Notes under the pieces: generated by a model
The model's database searches: none
The model's input: only the letters and a program-made list of their open reading frames with translations
What the model was told of the DNA's origin: nothing
Program-made: the position numbers and the translations under genes
Part shown: positions 53,407 through 64,000 of the stretch, one piece after another
Layout of the letters: the number at the start of each line of letters is the position of its first letter
Position numbering within the stretch: position 1 is the stretch's first letter
Origin: Prunus persica
Lineage: Eukaryota > Streptophyta > Magnoliopsida > Rosales > Rosaceae
NCBI RefSeq assembly: GCF_000346465.2
Contig: NC_034010.1
Span: forward strand, 11,186,558 to 11,250,557
DNA: 64,000 nt
Direction: 5' to 3'

Positions 53407-53671
53407 AGACCTCCACTTATCCCTCTAAAATTTATCATTTTGTTCCTTTATCTTGTCCAAAGTATCAACTTAGAATTAAGAAATCAAATTGATGATCGGT
53501 TGCAGAAGCCAAATTGTGGAGTAAGCGAGTTAATTTTTTAAGGTTAATAATTGCAAAGCCGCTTGTATTTTACTAATTCTATATCTGTATATAGAACAAT
53601 AACCACATCTAGCTAGCATCCACAACAGAGTTGGAGTTCTTTCCAATAAAAACTTGAAGACAAATTTGTCA

Positions 53672-55131
53672 ATGGACTTTTCAATATCCCAGCTGTTATC
53701 ATTCTGAGCTTATCTCTTTCTCAGAATAGGAAGAGGAGCTCTTCTAGAGCATTTAGCTAGAGAGAATGAAGAGGAAAATAAGAAAAAATGCACTGTTGTA
53801 TTGATTTCTGCAAAACTGCAGCTTACATAGTGTGAGTGCCAGGAGAGAAATGTGATTCTCTTCTAACAGAATTACAGCTGTCATCCTATTAGATGCTTAC
53901 ACATGTCATAGCAAATCTAAGCTAGAGAATCCACCTAGACTATGATCTAATGGTTCTCATTACATCATTTAAATAGACTGACCAAAAACAGAAAAAATAG
54001 AGGATAGCTTCAGCTCTAAGAAATCTGCTGCAGGATTATATTTCAACACCAGCTGCTCCAATTGCCATCCTTTACTCTCTTCTTAGCTTCTCTTCTCTTC
54101 TTAATATTGGTTCTGACATTGGAAGAAATCCAAAGTCCAAGGCAAGTTGCCTGCAGGGCCAAAATAGCTGCACATTTAGGGAACTTACACCAGTTGATTG
54201 GTGCTCTACCACATCATGCTGTGACCAACTTGTGCAAGAAACATGGTCCTGTCATGAAACTACAACTGGGTAAACTTGTGCTGTCGCTATTTCATCGCTG
54301 GAAGCAAAAGAGGTTTTAAAGATAAATGAGATCACTTGTCATGGTGAAACTACCACATCATGCTGTGATCTGAAGTGTATGCTGTTCAAATAATCACCTA
54401 TGATCATTTAAGCTTGGTGTTCTCTCCCTACAATGAATATTGGAGACATTTACGAAAGATAACTATGATGGAGCTCTTTAGTGTCAACCGTGTTCGGTCA
54501 TTCAGATTGATAAGGGAAGAGGAGGTCTGGGATTTGATTGAATTGATTGCCTCATCTGAGGGACGTAGTAATTTCCAGGGCAGCATTTGGTAACAAGTGC
54601 AAATATCAGCATGAGTTTACGACATTGGTTCGGAAATCATACCTCTTGTTGGAGGCTTTAACATCTCTGATTTGTACCCTTCCCTTGCATTCCTTTGTTT
54701 CATGAGTGGGGCAAAGCCTGCATTGCTGAAAATTCAGAAAAAAATTTACAAGATTCTTGAAGATTTTGTCACTGAACATAAGATGAAGAGAAAAGCTAGT
54801 AACAACACCAATGGTGATGAGCAAGATCTGGTGGACACGCTGCTTAATTATGAGCAAGCTAATAAGCCTGAGTTTCATCTCACAACCAATCAAATCAAAA
54901 CGGTCACCATGGTAAGATCTGTATACAGTCGAACAATAAAACCTTTTTATCGTACAACAGTATAATCCATTGTAACTTCACCATGTTTTTCATGACATTT
55001 ACTCTGCAGGCAGTGAATCTTCAGCAAAAACAATCGAATGGGCAATGTCAGAGCTACTAAGAAACCCGAGAGTAATGGAGAAGGCACAATCTGAGGTGCG
55101 ACAAGCATTCAAGGGAAAGAACAAAATTGAA
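53672..55131 (+). pseudogene. Truncated CYP71 P450 pseudogene (tandem copy)
   Basis: A duplicate of the upstream P450. It keeps an ATG at 53672 (MDFSIS), but the coding region is split by a solo LTR at 53694-54048. Pieces such as LGNLHQLIGALPHHAVTNLC, SPYNEYWRHLRKITMMELFS and MYPSLAFLCFMSGAKPALLK are clear. It carries frameshifts, stops in the proline-hinge region (about 54150-54180), a replaced segment around 54290-54370 and a deletion near 54563. The donor ATG|GTAAG at 54912 is kept, but the acceptor TTTCAG|GAT has become TTTCATGAC. The second exon (AGSESSAKTIEWAMSELLRN) breaks off at about 55131, so the K-helix and heme loop are missing. Non-functional. Confidence 0.9.
53694..54048. mobile_element. 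Solo LTR, 355 bp, probably Ty1/copia
   Basis: Begins TGTTATCATTCTG and ends ATATTTCAACA, flanked by the perfect 5-bp duplication CCAGC (53689-53693 and 54049-54053). Comparison with the intact P450 copy shows the flanks are otherwise contiguous coding sequence, which fixes the borders. Confidence 0.85.
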
Positions 55132-55399
55132 CCTAAGACCTCGGATGCAGGGTTTAATGCTCTTAACCCCTTGTGCTGCAAGCCTCTTACTTTGTATGCA
55201 CCTTCATCAGTATATGCAATATTAGAAAAACGTTTATTACTTAGCACTAATGTTCTTGTACATGAGGAGTTATTGCTAATAATAATAAACAAAGAAATAA
55301 TGTGTTATCAGTTCTCCATTTACATTGAGCTGCTCTCATTCTAAATTCATTAAAAAAAACCTCAAGGTATTAACGATTGCTGGAAACTATGTAAAGTGA
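55132..55399. other. Spacer between convergent genes
   Basis: Non-P450 sequence replaces the rest of exon 2. It includes the 3' flank of the minus-strand gene that ends at 55400. Nothing else recognised. Confidence 0.4.
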
Positions 55400-58077
55400 T
55401 TATGCAACTGCCATTGCTGGTGCAGCAGCTGCTGTTTCTTTTGCAGAATATTCATCCATTGACTGCAAGAGCTTGGTACAATGGAATTCAATTTGTAGAC
55501 GATGATGAAGAGGTGTTGATGCCATCAAACCCTTCTTAAGATCCGCCAGCAATTCCCTTATAGGGATAGCAACCAAAAAGCTTTTAATATACTCTTTGCA
55601 AGCTTCTTTGCCTTTGCATACAACCTCCTCTTCCACATCACTATTTTCCAAATCTTTCTGGCTCAATACAGGAGCCCCTTCAGCTTTAGTTTCCTTACAG
55701 TTGTTTGGTCGTACCTGATTTCCAGATTTCTCATTTGATGCTTTAGCCTCACTTGGTAATCTTTGGATTGTTGTGTCTTTGTCAAATTTCAGGATATAGG
55801 CCTGGTTGCAACCTTCATACAACCTCTCCCCTAATGTGTCAATTATGTAAAAAGCATCCTGCTCTACCTTTAGTATGAAGAAATGGTCGTTCCAACTCAC
55901 AATGTAGACCAGAAGTTCACTATTGCATGCACATTCTGATGCAGAACGACTGATCTCATCCCATATGCTATCGAAGGACATGGCACCCTGAAGGAAGTCA
56001 GAATCCTTGTTTCCTAGTTCTTCAGGATGGAAGAATCCTACGAAAGACTTCTCTGGAACTACAGACAGTGGACGAATTTTAGCTTGAAGGATGGTCTCAA
56101 GATCAAAGTGCTTATCATTGAAACGCTCTATGTAGGCCTCGTTATCACAGAGAGTTCTCCACTCTGATGATCCATCTCTAATGAGACTATCAAATTCACA
56201 CTTGACAGGCATCTCATTTCTGTTGGATTTCAACCAATCTGTAATGACTGCAACCAAGGCCGTGCATGCACTCTCTCCAGCAGCACGTTCACTCCGCTGA
56301 TCAATTGAAGCAAAAAATACTTGAGTTTGAAGCTTCATATGTCTATCACGGCTTATCACTTCCTTATGCTCCCAAATGCCAACAGAAAAATTCTCGTCTC
56401 CGAATTCAGAAATGGAACTTTCTGTGTGATGTGACTTTCAAAGTAAAAAGAAAAAAGGGTTTTAAAAAATCAATACAGAAATGAAGACAAGCAAAAACAT
56501 GTACAGAAAACAACAGTGAGACGTTGCATTACGTACCCCAAAACTGGATTCATCAGAGGAACTAAGCTGCCTGCGATCAAAATCAATATCATCTCCACCC
56601 TCGTCTCCATAATGTTTCTTCAGAAGAGACTCCCCTTTGGCTTTAGGAGATCTGAAGCTCAATTTCCTCTTCTTCCATTGTAGGATTCTTCCCTTGGAAC
56701 TCTGCCACGAGTTTGGCCGACAGACTGGTGCACTGGAGTTGTCAACATGCAAGCCACCTATATCTAATTTACGGTTGCTATAGTGGACCCAAAAGTCATC
56801 TTGGCCATTACTATTAGTATTGGAGTAAAACAAGCCACCAGCAAAGTTTGCATAGGCTAGCGTTTCATAACTAATTGACTGCCTGACACTGGAGTCCTCC
56901 TTACTCCACTCTGATTCCTCCCGCCCATCATCATCAAGTGAATCTGTGTCAAATGGATAGTTGGATGCAGCATCCTCACTTCTAGCAGAACTCCTGCTAT
57001 CACTGCTATCTTGCTCGACGCATGCCTTCTTTGATTTACCAAATGAAACATAATCTCTAAGGATTTTCACCTTTCTCAGTCCTGCTTTAAGAGGAGACAA
57101 CTCATCCTTTTCTGTGGAAATAGCTTCGTCAGAAGGCATTGATCCCGGCACTGTCTCAGAAAGTTCTTGAGTGGCTCTCATTTCCAATATGCTCAGAGAT
57201 ATCTGCGGTTATCAAGGAACTTAACATAAGACATATTATTCAAATTTAGAAAAGGCAAAAAGAACCTAACCTGGCAAAGTTACGTGACAAAAGGTGATGA
57301 ACATAGAATAATTCATTTAAACATAGGCAGTACATACAGAAAGTGATGCCTTAGACTCTGAGGCCACAACAAGAACATTCAGAGGAATGTTGAGCCCAAG
57401 TTCCTTTTGCTCAGACACCGAAGCATACTGCGCTAGGTTCAATGATGCAGTTCCATAAACACCGACTCTGTTCCTCAATCCTTTGTTTTCAGCCTAATTC
57501 ATTAAAACAAAATCATTGACATCATCAAGAAATCACATGATGGATGAGGCAAAAGTTAATTGACAAACCTTAAACAAAAGAATCGTATAAACAAACAATT
57601 ACAACATCACAATATGATCAATCTCAAAAAGAATAGAGAAAAAAAGAGACAACCGAGCTACAAAAGATTTTCCTGCTGCTACCAAAAAAAAAGAGAACAA
57701 AAGAAGAAAAAAAACAAGAAGATGAATTGAAAGGCAGAGAGACTCACATTGAAGACTGTAAATGAAAGCTCCCAAGGGTAAAACATACCCTCTTTACAAC
57801 CAGAAAAACTGCACAAACTCCTAAACTCCTCTTGCAATTCTACCACCCCATCATCTCTAATTTCACCTTCTTTGGTGAAATTCCTCTTAACAGATCGTCT
57901 CAAAGACCCCAAAGCCTTACCCTTCTGGCCCTTCCATTTAACCTCAACCAAAGCTCTTCTCTCACCCTCAAATTGAGTTTTATCCAATCCCTCAAGCCTG
58001 CCTACAACAATCACTACCTCAAATTTCTTGGTGGAAATTGGTGGCCATGGTGGCCACCTCATCATCTTCACCACCAT
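55400..58077 (-). CDS. EEIG1/EHBP1 N-terminal C2 (NT-C2) domain protein, 725 aa
   Basis: Four exons splice in phase: 58077-57748, 57493-57338, 57202-56533 and 56421-55400. Exons 1-2 hold the NT-C2 domain (FEVVIVVGRLEGLDKTQFEG, RALVEVKWKGQKGKALGSLR, ENKGLRNRVGVYGTASLNLA, QKELGLNIPLNVL), a membrane-associating C2-like fold. Exon 3 is Ser/Asp-rich and probably disordered (SSDSRSSARSEDAASNYPFD, SYETLAYANFAGGLFYS). Exon 4 carries the conserved plant C-terminal block (KLQTQVFFASIDQRSERAAG, ESACTALVAVITDWL, FHPEELGNKDSDFLQGAMSF, DDS-free region, YIVSWNDHFFILKVEQDAFY). The exon 3 donor is AC|GTAATG; the nearer GG|GTACGT would break the frame with the next acceptor. The family occurs widely in plants, function poorly known. 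The gene looks intact and converges on the P450 pseudogene. Confidence 0.88.
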
Positions 58078-58908
58078 TGCCTACTTGGATGCCAATATAT
58101 ACCAAGGATTAGGCTAAAACATGACAAATGGATATAAACAAAAAGAGTCTACCTTGGGTGGTAGAATTAGAAATTTAAAGAAATGGGTAATGAAGATTAA
58201 ACAGAGATTGAAATTTGAAATATAAAATGGGGTTTCGAGATAAGAATTGGAAAAAGGTTTTGAATTTTTTTAGGATTGGGATGAAGGAAATTGGCAGAAA
58301 CTGAAAGAGACAGATAAAAGAAGTGCAATGGAGTTCGAATTTAAATGCACTTCTATAGTTGGAATTTGCCGTCTGTGGAATGGACAAAATAACTATAGGG
58401 AGAGTGAGAGAGAGAGAGATGCCGGCAGTCCTAAGAACCAACGTCTCTTTTTCTACTTAGAATTCAAGTGGAATTGCACAAGGTGTCCTTCAACTAGTGC
58501 ATATTTCTACTGTTACCTCTGGTATCTGTTCCCGCTAATTCAGGTCAAATTCTTTCGCTTTTATTGATATTCCTAGAATCTCTGGATTCTCCAAATCTTG
58601 ATAATATATGGATCACCAAAATCGTTAAAATTACTTCCTCAAAAATTGACAGACTGCATTTTCATACTTTCCACATATTTCTTTTCTTTTATGATAATAT
58701 GTTTACTTATTAGGAAAAGGGAGGATGAATCGGAACTTAGGAATATGAGAATTAAAGAATTGGATTTGGATAAATGGTTTGGGGAAGTCTATCTCCATTT
58801 TCCATGTCCCTCCATGGGTCGTGGCTTCGGTGGCTGTTGGGGATGGGTTGTGAACTCAGTGGCTGCCAACATGTAATGGCAAAAATAACATTCCATCCAA
58901 TACTATCA
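58078..58908. other. Upstream region of the NT-C2 gene; no other gene seen
   Basis: Holds its promoter and leader on minus. A GAGAGTGAGAGAGAGAGAG microsatellite lies at 58401-58419. Plus-strand open frames here lack motif support. Confidence 0.4.
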
Positions 58909-59639
58909 GGGGTCGTTTGGTACACAGGCTTGGCTTGGATTAGCTTGGACTAAATTTAGTGACAGGACCCGATCCCAATTCCACTTTGGAATTCGAACCA
59001 AGCCCTGTGCGTGTCCGACATCTGGCAACTGACGGGCACAAATGACCATTTTACCCTTCCTGCTACAGTTACTATGAAAACTTTCCCTGGACTTCTGCCG
59101 AAATTTCGGCAGAGTCTCCCCTGTATTTTGACTAAACCCAAAATCTTCCACCTGTTAAACAATTAAATAAATCCACACCAACTGCCAGAATAGAATAACC
59201 AAGTATTCACCAGCTCCAGTTTTCCACTAAACTAGATATCAGAGCATTTTCTAAAGTTTACAGGGTTTCAAGGACTTTTCCACAAACTCTACCTTACTTG
59301 GTGGCGCGAAAGCTAGGAATGGCCCGGTGGTGGATCCTGCGCACTTCTACGGCCTGGGGGCGAAAAACAAGTTTAAATTTGTGAGTGGACAAAAATAAGG
59401 TTCTTGAAAGCAATTTAGAACATAATAACCCCCGTTTTGAAATACATAGGGATAGAAAATCTAACGCATGATTATAATTCAACTCGAGATATTCCAATAA
59501 ACATAGATAAATATATTTGTATAGATACTCGTATAACTGAACAAGGATATATGGATATAACACATGCGTGAATATCGAAGAAGATGATATATAATGAGTG
59601 AAAATAATAACTGCATAAAAGAGCTCAAAATCCTTTGAA

Positions 59640-59985
59640 ACTACCACCTAATTGTACCCCTGTAAAATCCGTCAAATCCCCTGGCAGGTCTCGGGCGACA
59701 CAAAGTCTAACTGAGCCGCAAACTGGCGAAATCAGGGGACTATGGTCAGCCTGATTCGCCGGTAGGTCTCGATGACACCAAGTCAATTCGAGCCGCTCTG
59801 ACAAGATACAGGGGACCGTAGTCCGCCTGATCCGCAATCCTGGCAAGTCTCGGGGACACAGAGTCAGCCGAGCCATAAATCCTGGCAGGTCTCGGGACAC
59901 CAAGTCTGCCGAGCCGCAAATCTTGGCAGGTCTCGGGACACCAAGTCTGCCGAGCCGCAAATCCTAGCACTCACGGTCCGAGCGT
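59640..59985. repeat. Degenerate tandem repeats of 45-65 bp
   Basis: Units GGCAGGTCTCGGG(A)ACACC and AAGTCTGCCGAGCCGCAAAT recur five or six times; the last two copies (about 59886-59970) are nearly identical. Confidence 0.7.
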
Positions 59986-61890
59986 CCCCGAAACTCGTGA
60001 GGCAATGTCAAGTGCACTGACCGAATTGTAAACAGACTGGATGTCTGTAGACATCGGTCCGTCTGAGGGTAATCACCAAATAAAGAGCGGGTACATGGTG
60101 GTTTTCCAAAAATAAATAATTTTAGAAAAATCTGATTAATAACTGCAATCTCAATTCTGCTGCTATCTCATCTGATTCGAACCTCAAACTCAACTTTTTA
60201 TATTACTGGAGCTTCAGTAACTAAGCCTCATGTAAATCAAAGTATTTAACAGTACAAATCATGCTCGAAAGAAACAGTTCATAAAACTTATTCAGCTAAA
60301 CTTATTTATAAAAGCTTATTTATATAAAATTAATATAAAATCATTTATGTAAACTCATGTATATAAATCATTTATATAACTCATTTGTATAAAATCATTC
60401 ATGAAAGAAAGTCCACTCATTGCTGGTCCGAGCTAGCTGGACCTCTTAAAGGTCCCTCCTGTGATTCCGTTGGTTCTCTGGTGCCTGATTACCCATAAAG
60501 ATTAAATTAATAAAACAGATCAATAAAAGAATTTAAATTTAACACCCTGTCCCCGGCTCCTAGAAATGCGTGCACACATTTTAGAGTTACTCCTATGCCC
60601 ACTTTAACCTTTCAGACAATTAGAACGGCCATAAGAGACTCGAAGCCTCACTAAGCGATAAATTACCAGACCGGCCGATCCGGGACTCGTGGGGTCCACG
60701 ATCTCCGATGGCCAATCTGGGCTTCTCTGAAGGTGCCTCATAGAGAAGGAACCATGTTCCGCGAATTTGGTCCGAAACGGACGGTCGGATTGACCAACAT
60801 CGCGTTATCGCTTAAAATCCAAACCCTAGCCCCAAGGTTCGCGATTTCGGAGTATCCAGGACTCCGATTCGCAATCCGTCGAATCCTACACGATCCTGAA
60901 ATCATGTAGTACGACATATCCAGAATTGAATGCAATCCAACGATTTGACGACATTGCAACCAAGGATCGCGCGATATGGAAAATCCGTTCGGGGCTCAAA
61001 CGGACTCCAAATCGAGATCCGCGAAATCCTACGCGCTCGTGACAACACGAGGATCACAAAACTACACAGAGTCACTTCACCACCCTCTCCCACGCGCCGC
61101 CACACGAGCGGGCAGATTGGGTGTCCAAAGCGATTATGGGTTTCCGGAAAAACTCGAAACCAAGACTCCAAACTCCTATCCTAGGTAAAACACCCCATTT
61201 GGAGTCACTTTTGTTCTTGGGCATACCCCAAAAAGTGACCGGAAATGGCCGATCACGGCGGCCGAAATTTCGGCCGATTTTCAAGTTGAAAATCGAACGT
61301 TCTAGAGCCAAAATCGATCAAAACCCATACATCCATCAGTTAGAACACGAAACATAGATGAGAAACCATACCTTACTCGATCGATTTGGTGGAGAATTGA
61401 GGGAGAACGAGGAGCTCAAATTTCGAACTGGAAAATCGGCAAAAATGGCAGATTTCGGCCAGTTACGGGCTTCCCCAGGTCGGCGGCGGGTCGGGGAAGA
61501 ACGGCGAGGATGTCACGGTCCCGAAGGTACCCACGGCGGAGATCAAGCCGGCCTGTGGTGGCCGGGGTGTCGATGAGAAGAGGCGGAGGTCGGGGGAGAA
61601 TCGCGCGGGAGGAGAGAGAGGAGAGAGAGAAAACTGACGGGGGAGGAGAGAGAGAAGAGACAAAAATCTGACTTTTTCACAAATTACCGTTTTGCCCTTC
61701 TCTGTATTTTGATCGTATTTTCTTCGTTACAACTCCGATTCGAGTCTACTCCGTGTCTACGGACTCGTTTTGCCGTGCTCTACGCAACGACGCAAGCGGA
61801 ATTACCAAATTCTTTCTCGATCAAAAAGTCAACTTTTTCCCTATTAAATAATGCGAGGGCAAAATTGTCTTTTTGCTAGAAGATATTAAT
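59986..61890. other. Repeat-derived block without a supported gene
   Basis: About 60290-60410 has TTATATAAA-type repeats. About 60740-61560 is GC-rich with many CG dinucleotides and several overlapping open frames on both strands. None has a recognisable domain. GAGAGAGAGAGGAGAGAGAG near 61610-61650. I regard it as part of a long LTR-like repeat inserted in the Harbinger-like element. Confidence 0.4.
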
Positions 61891-61919
61891 CCTACTTTTT
61901 AGATATTTTGTTACTTTTT

Positions 61920-62100
61920 AGATATTTTATTTTGGGTTATTATATTATATTTATATATATTATATATGTATATATGTGTATATATATATATACTTGTATA
62001 TGTGTATATACATGTATATATGTATATTATAGTATATGTGTATGTAATAATAATAATAATAGTAATATATGTTATTAGTATTACAATATAATATATGGAT
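61920..62100. repeat. (TA)-rich microsatellite
   Basis: TATATATG/TGTATATA repeats and (TAA) runs; low complexity. Confidence 0.8.
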
Positions 62101-62292
62101 CTCATACATTGGTAAACATAGGACTAGCTAATCCTCCCTTTCTACATGGGATTAGTAGTCCCCTCCTAAGGAGATGTTTTTGGTGGGCCCGGTATTAGCA
62201 ATCCCATCTAAGACTAGAATTAAATGAAACAAACATGGTACTAAATTTAGTCCAAGCCAGTCCAAGTCAAGCCTGTGTACCAAACGACCCCT

Positions 62293-62445
62293 AAGAGATT
62301 TGTGGTCACTCACCGTTGGATGTAAATTCAACGGTTCACTCACTCTTGCACTCCTTTTTAAAAACTTTTTTGAACCATTGGATTAATATCCAACGGTGGG
62401 TGACCACAATCTCTTGGACTCCTGTGGTCCAAGAGATCGGGACTT
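62293..62445. mobile_element. Palindromic MITE, copy 1 (left end missing)
   Basis: Same family as 63069 and 63767. It starts inside the element at AAGAGATTTGTGGTCACTCA, directly after the Harbinger-like end, and lacks about 30 bp of its left arm. The right arm ends AAGAGATCGGGACT. Confidence 0.75.
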
Positions 62446-62490
62446 TATATATATATATATACATATATACATATATAATATATATATAAA

Positions 62491-62891
62491 CAGTCCCCTT
62501 CTATTGAGGGATCCCTCAAATAATTTTATTTGAGGGACGCCTTTTAGGGTACCCTACAATTTTTTTCCCAATGATCCAAACCATCTATTTTTTAGGTCTT
62601 CATTCATAGATCATCCTTACAAAAAATTAGACAAATCGGAAACCATTTCGACATCCAATTGTGTCTTACAAAATCAATGAACACGGTGCTTCAAGAAAAT
62701 GCTAAAATTTCAATAACTTCATTGAGTGGTCAAATGATATCGGATTCAAGTGAGTTTTTGTAGAGATGATCTTTGAATGAGTATCTACAAAATAGAAGGT
62801 TTGGATTAGTGAAATACAATCCAGAGTGGGGCCTACAAGGGGTATCCCTCAAATAAGCTTATTTGAGGGATCCCTCAATGGAAGCTCTCTG
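62491..62891. mobile_element. MITE with inverted ends, about 400 bp
   Basis: Left CAGTCCCCTTCTATTGAGGG then ATCCCTCAAATAA; right reversed CAGAGAGCTTCCATTGAGGG then ATCCCTCAAATAA. Flanked by TA-rich DNA, as for Tc1/mariner-like elements. Non-coding. Confidence 0.7.
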
Positions 62892-63068
62892 TATATATAA
62901 ATACATATAGATATATACACATATATTATTATTATAATATACTCATATACACATACATATTAATATTGTAATAATAGCATACATGTATACATGTATATAT
63001 GTAATATATATTATATTATATATTAATGTACATATATACACATATATACATGTATATATATAAACACA
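62892..63068. repeat. (TA)-rich microsatellite
   Basis: ATATATACA/TATATGTA repeats; low complexity. Confidence 0.8.
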
Positions 63069-63251
63069 CAGTCCTGATCTCTTGGACCACAGGAGTCCAA
63101 GAGATTGTGGTCACTCACCGTTGGATATTAATCTAATGGTTCAAAAAAGTTTCGTAAAAGGAGTTCAAGATTGAGTGAACCGTTGAATTTACATCCAACG
63201 GTGAGTGACCACAAATCTCTTGGACTCCTGTGGTCCAAGAGATCGGGACTG
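63069..63251. mobile_element. Palindromic MITE, copy 2 (183 bp)
   Basis: Starts CAGTCCTGATCTCTTGGACC and, reversed, ends CAGTCCCGATCTCTTGGACC. The arms run about 60 bp (GAGTCCAAGAGAT, TGGTCACTCACCGTTGGAT), so the whole element folds on itself. TA-rich flanks. Confidence 0.85.
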
Positions 63252-63766
63252 TATAAACACATATATACATATATAATATATAAATACATATAGATATATA
63301 CACGTATATTATTATTATAATATACCCATATACACATGCATATTAATATTATAATAATAGCATACATGTATATATGTAATATATATTATTATTATAATAC
63401 ATATATATAAGTATATATACATATATGTGTATATATTATACCCATGTATGTATTATAATATACATATACACATGTATATACACATATACATTATATATTT
63501 ATACTATATGTATATATATTATAATATACATATATACACGTATATACATGTATATTATTATTATAACATACCCATATATATTATCTATTATAATATACAT
63601 ATGTATATGTATATATATTATACCCATGTATATATTATAATATATAGATACACCTATATACACATATATTATATACATGTATATACGTATATATATGTAT
63701 ATTATAATATATAATATATATACATATATTATATATACATATGTATTTTATAATATATATAATATA
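63252..63766. repeat. (TA)-rich microsatellite, about 500 bp
   Basis: Long imperfect (TA)n with TATACACATATA and TATTATTATAATA words; open frames here are low-complexity artefacts. Confidence 0.85.
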
Positions 63767-63949
63767 CAGTCCCAATCTCTTGGACCACAGGAGTCCAAAA
63801 GAATGTGGTCACTCACCGTTGGATGTAAATTCAACGGTTCACTCACTTTTGCACTTCTTTTAAAAAACTTTTTTGAACCATTGGATGTTACATCCAACGA
63901 CGAGTGACCATAATCTCTTGGACTCCTGTGGTCCAAGAGATCGGAGCTG
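63767..63949. mobile_element. Palindromic MITE, copy 3 (183 bp)
   Basis: Same length as copy 2 but inverted relative to it in the centre (TTCAACGGTTCACTCAC appears on plus). Ends CAGTCCCAATCTCTTGG and, reversed, CAGCTCCGATCTCTTGG. Remaining bases to 64000 are TA-rich. Confidence 0.85.
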
Positions 63950-64000
63950 ATATAATATATATGTATATATACATACATATATAATATACATATATACACG

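Larger units (their letters stand above)
58909..62292. mobile_element. PIF/Harbinger-like inverted-end element, probably composite (about 3.4 kb)
   Basis: Left AGGGGTCGTTTGGTACACAG with GCTTGGACTAAATTTAGT, and right reversed AGGGGTCGTTTGGTACACAG with the same inner words, about 50 bp with three or four differences. GGGGTCGTTTGG is a Harbinger-type end; flanks TCA and TAA could be a decayed TNA duplication. At 58960 the left arm changes abruptly to TGACAGGACCCGATCCCAAT, which begins a GC-richer block resembling a long LTR-like repeat (to about 61890). No transposase frame is found. Confidence 0.55.

Noticed and set aside
56462..56536. Extension of NT-C2 exon 3 into VRNATSHCCF-type residues
   Set aside because: Hydrophobic intron read-through; the splice AC|GTAATG with acceptor CACAG at 56422 restores the conserved SEFGDENF block in phase.
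58961..61902. Solo LTR inserted in the Harbinger-like element
   Set aside because: It begins with TG after TTTAG, but no CA end followed by the same 5-mer could be placed, so I did not call it.
63425..63907. Tyr/Ile-rich open frames at the right end
   Set aside because: Direct translation of (TA)-rich microsatellite.

Overview
The window is plant nuclear DNA from a eudicot. The evidence is GT-AG introns, Ty3/gypsy elements of the Tat clade, Mutator, hAT, CACTA and PIF/Harbinger relics, a CYP71-type P450 and plant-specific families (DUF247, DUF1985, FAR1). The repeat families would fit Rosaceae, but that is an impression and not shown by the sequence. Only about a quarter of the window is host gene; most is transposon of several ages nested together.

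Layout. 1-4.6 kb: 3' remains of an old Tat-type retrotransposon, two related LTR fragments and, between them, a broken DUF247 gene. 4.8-5.4 kb: a small terminal-inverted-repeat element. 5.945-23.598 kb: a candidate giant Mutator-like element (MULE) of about 17.65 kb, bounded by matching inverted ends and an exact 9-bp target duplication. It carries a DUF1985-Ulp1 (SUMO-protease-like) gene, a GRF-zinc-finger/membrane gene, an intact F-box gene, a divergent pair of coiled-coil genes, satellite-like arrays and, on the minus strand, a FAR1/MULE transposase. The large genes are broken only by TAG or TGA stops in frames that otherwise splice correctly. 23.6-26.8 kb: MITEs and remnants of an arabinogalactan-like and a CASP-like gene. 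26.862-38.613 kb: a very young, structurally complete Tat-clade Ty3/gypsy element. Its 505-bp LTRs differ at one base, its target duplication is perfect, gag-protease-RT-dual RNase H-integrase is interrupted by one TGA, and a four-exon antisense gene lies between pol and the 3' LTR. 38.6-40 kb: tandem repeats.

Host genes follow. A nine-exon cytosolic 5'-nucleotidase III (UMPH-1 family) lies at 40.2-45.2 kb on plus. A nested MULE-like repeat complex occupies 45.5-49.2 kb. An intact two-exon CYP71 P450 lies at 49.3-53.1 kb, and a truncated tandem copy at 53.7-55.1 kb was hit by a copia-like solo LTR. An EEIG1/EHBP1-type N-terminal C2 protein of four exons lies at 55.4-58.1 kb on minus. The right end (58.9-64 kb) is a PIF/Harbinger-like composite, Tc1/mariner-like palindromic MITEs and (TA)-rich microsatellite.

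How they work together: the host genes do not form an evident pathway. The coherent functional set is the giant MULE, which pairs a transposase with protein-modification genes (deSUMOylation-like and F-box) and small coiled-coil or zinc-finger proteins. The second unusual locus is the spliced antisense gene inside the young retrotransposon. Exon structures were assembled by hand from splice motifs and reading phase, without transcript data.
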